Below, piece after piece: positions 63,941 through 64,000 of a DNA stretch of 64,000 bases (positions are counted from its first letter, which is position 1; the number at the start of each line of letters is the position of its first letter). Both the position numbers and the translations under genes were made by a program. A model generated the notes under the pieces. The model saw nothing but the letters and a program-made list of their open reading frames with translations. It had not been told where the DNA came from and made no database searches. This DNA is from CAJJDF01 sp965657945 (GTDB lineage: Bacteria; Bacteroidota; Bacteroidia; Flavobacteriales_D; CAJJDF01), in assembly GCA_965657945.1 (NCBI GenBank), contig CBFHPW010000012.1, positions 4,795 to 68,794 on the forward strand. The letters are read 5' to 3'.

Positions 63941-64000
63941 ATGAAACTTATCGACCAAGATATATTAACTCAGTATTATACTTCAGGAAAAGAGGAAATA
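63941..64000 (+). CDS. Gene start cut by the right edge, possibly a sigma-70-type factor
   Basis: ATG at 63941 opens a frame that runs off the edge (MKLIDQDILTQYYTSGKEEI). The wording resembles N-termini of small Bacteroidota sigma factors, but 20 residues are too few to decide. Confidence 0.45.
   Translation, partial: MKLIDQDILTQYYTSGKEEI

Overview
The window looks like a chromosome segment of a Bacteroidota bacterium, most likely order Flavobacteriales. It carries type IX secretion and gliding genes (sprA, sprE/porW-like, gldB-like, a PorV/PorQ-family barrel, several C-terminal sorting-domain proteins), TonB-dependent receptors with carboxypeptidase-like N-domains, genes without Shine-Dalgarno sequences, and flavobacterial-type promoters (TTG, about 18-21 nt, TAnnTTTR). 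I cannot assign a genus.

Region A (1-13.1 kb) is visibly more AT-rich than the rest and looks like a genomic island. From 317 to 8313 there are twelve small, mostly unrecognised genes, all on the + strand and many with their own long leaders: an SH3 membrane protein, a zinc-ribbon membrane protein, an OmpA-like lipoprotein, a TerB-like protein with an internal 441-bp tandem duplication, a 5'(3')-nucleotidase, a YqiA-like hydrolase, two mini-proteins below 60 aa and a PD-(D/E)XK-like protein. These are followed by a secreted protein that lacks an ATG start, a septoil-knot repeat protein, an excisionase-like HTH gene, an unknown gene and a tyrosine recombinase. The recombinase lies directly against the 3' end of mnmE, the site class used by SGI1-type islands. 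The OmpA gene has a 142-bp inverted copy of its own 3' end about 1.5 kb upstream, so inverting the intervening DNA would rebuild an intact gene on the other strand.

Region B (13.2-25.7 kb) is core: mnmE, sucD, tRNA-Pro, a greA-HIT operon, then a minus-strand run of TonB receptor, 1390-aa secreted protein and PorV/PorQ barrel that looks like one surface system.

Region C (26-48 kb) holds the sprE-gldB operon, a degenerate M23 protein, tlpA-like/tatA/gatA, a sorting-domain protein, ruvA-sprA, tRNA-Phe, an RND-lnt operon and a coiled-coil protein that has lost its zinc ribbon. Here sprA (translocon), sprE and gldB serve the secretion machinery, while the metalloprotease at 48.5 kb and the protein at 34.2 kb look like its cargo.

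Region D (48-64 kb) holds the secreted M43-type metalloprotease, gltX, a VOC protein, a GT2 glycosyltransferase, a DUF3127 protein with an SSB-like acidic tail, a flavin reductase, recQ, an orphan LytTR regulator, a DUF4268 protein, a TonB receptor, waaA and a gene cut by the right edge.
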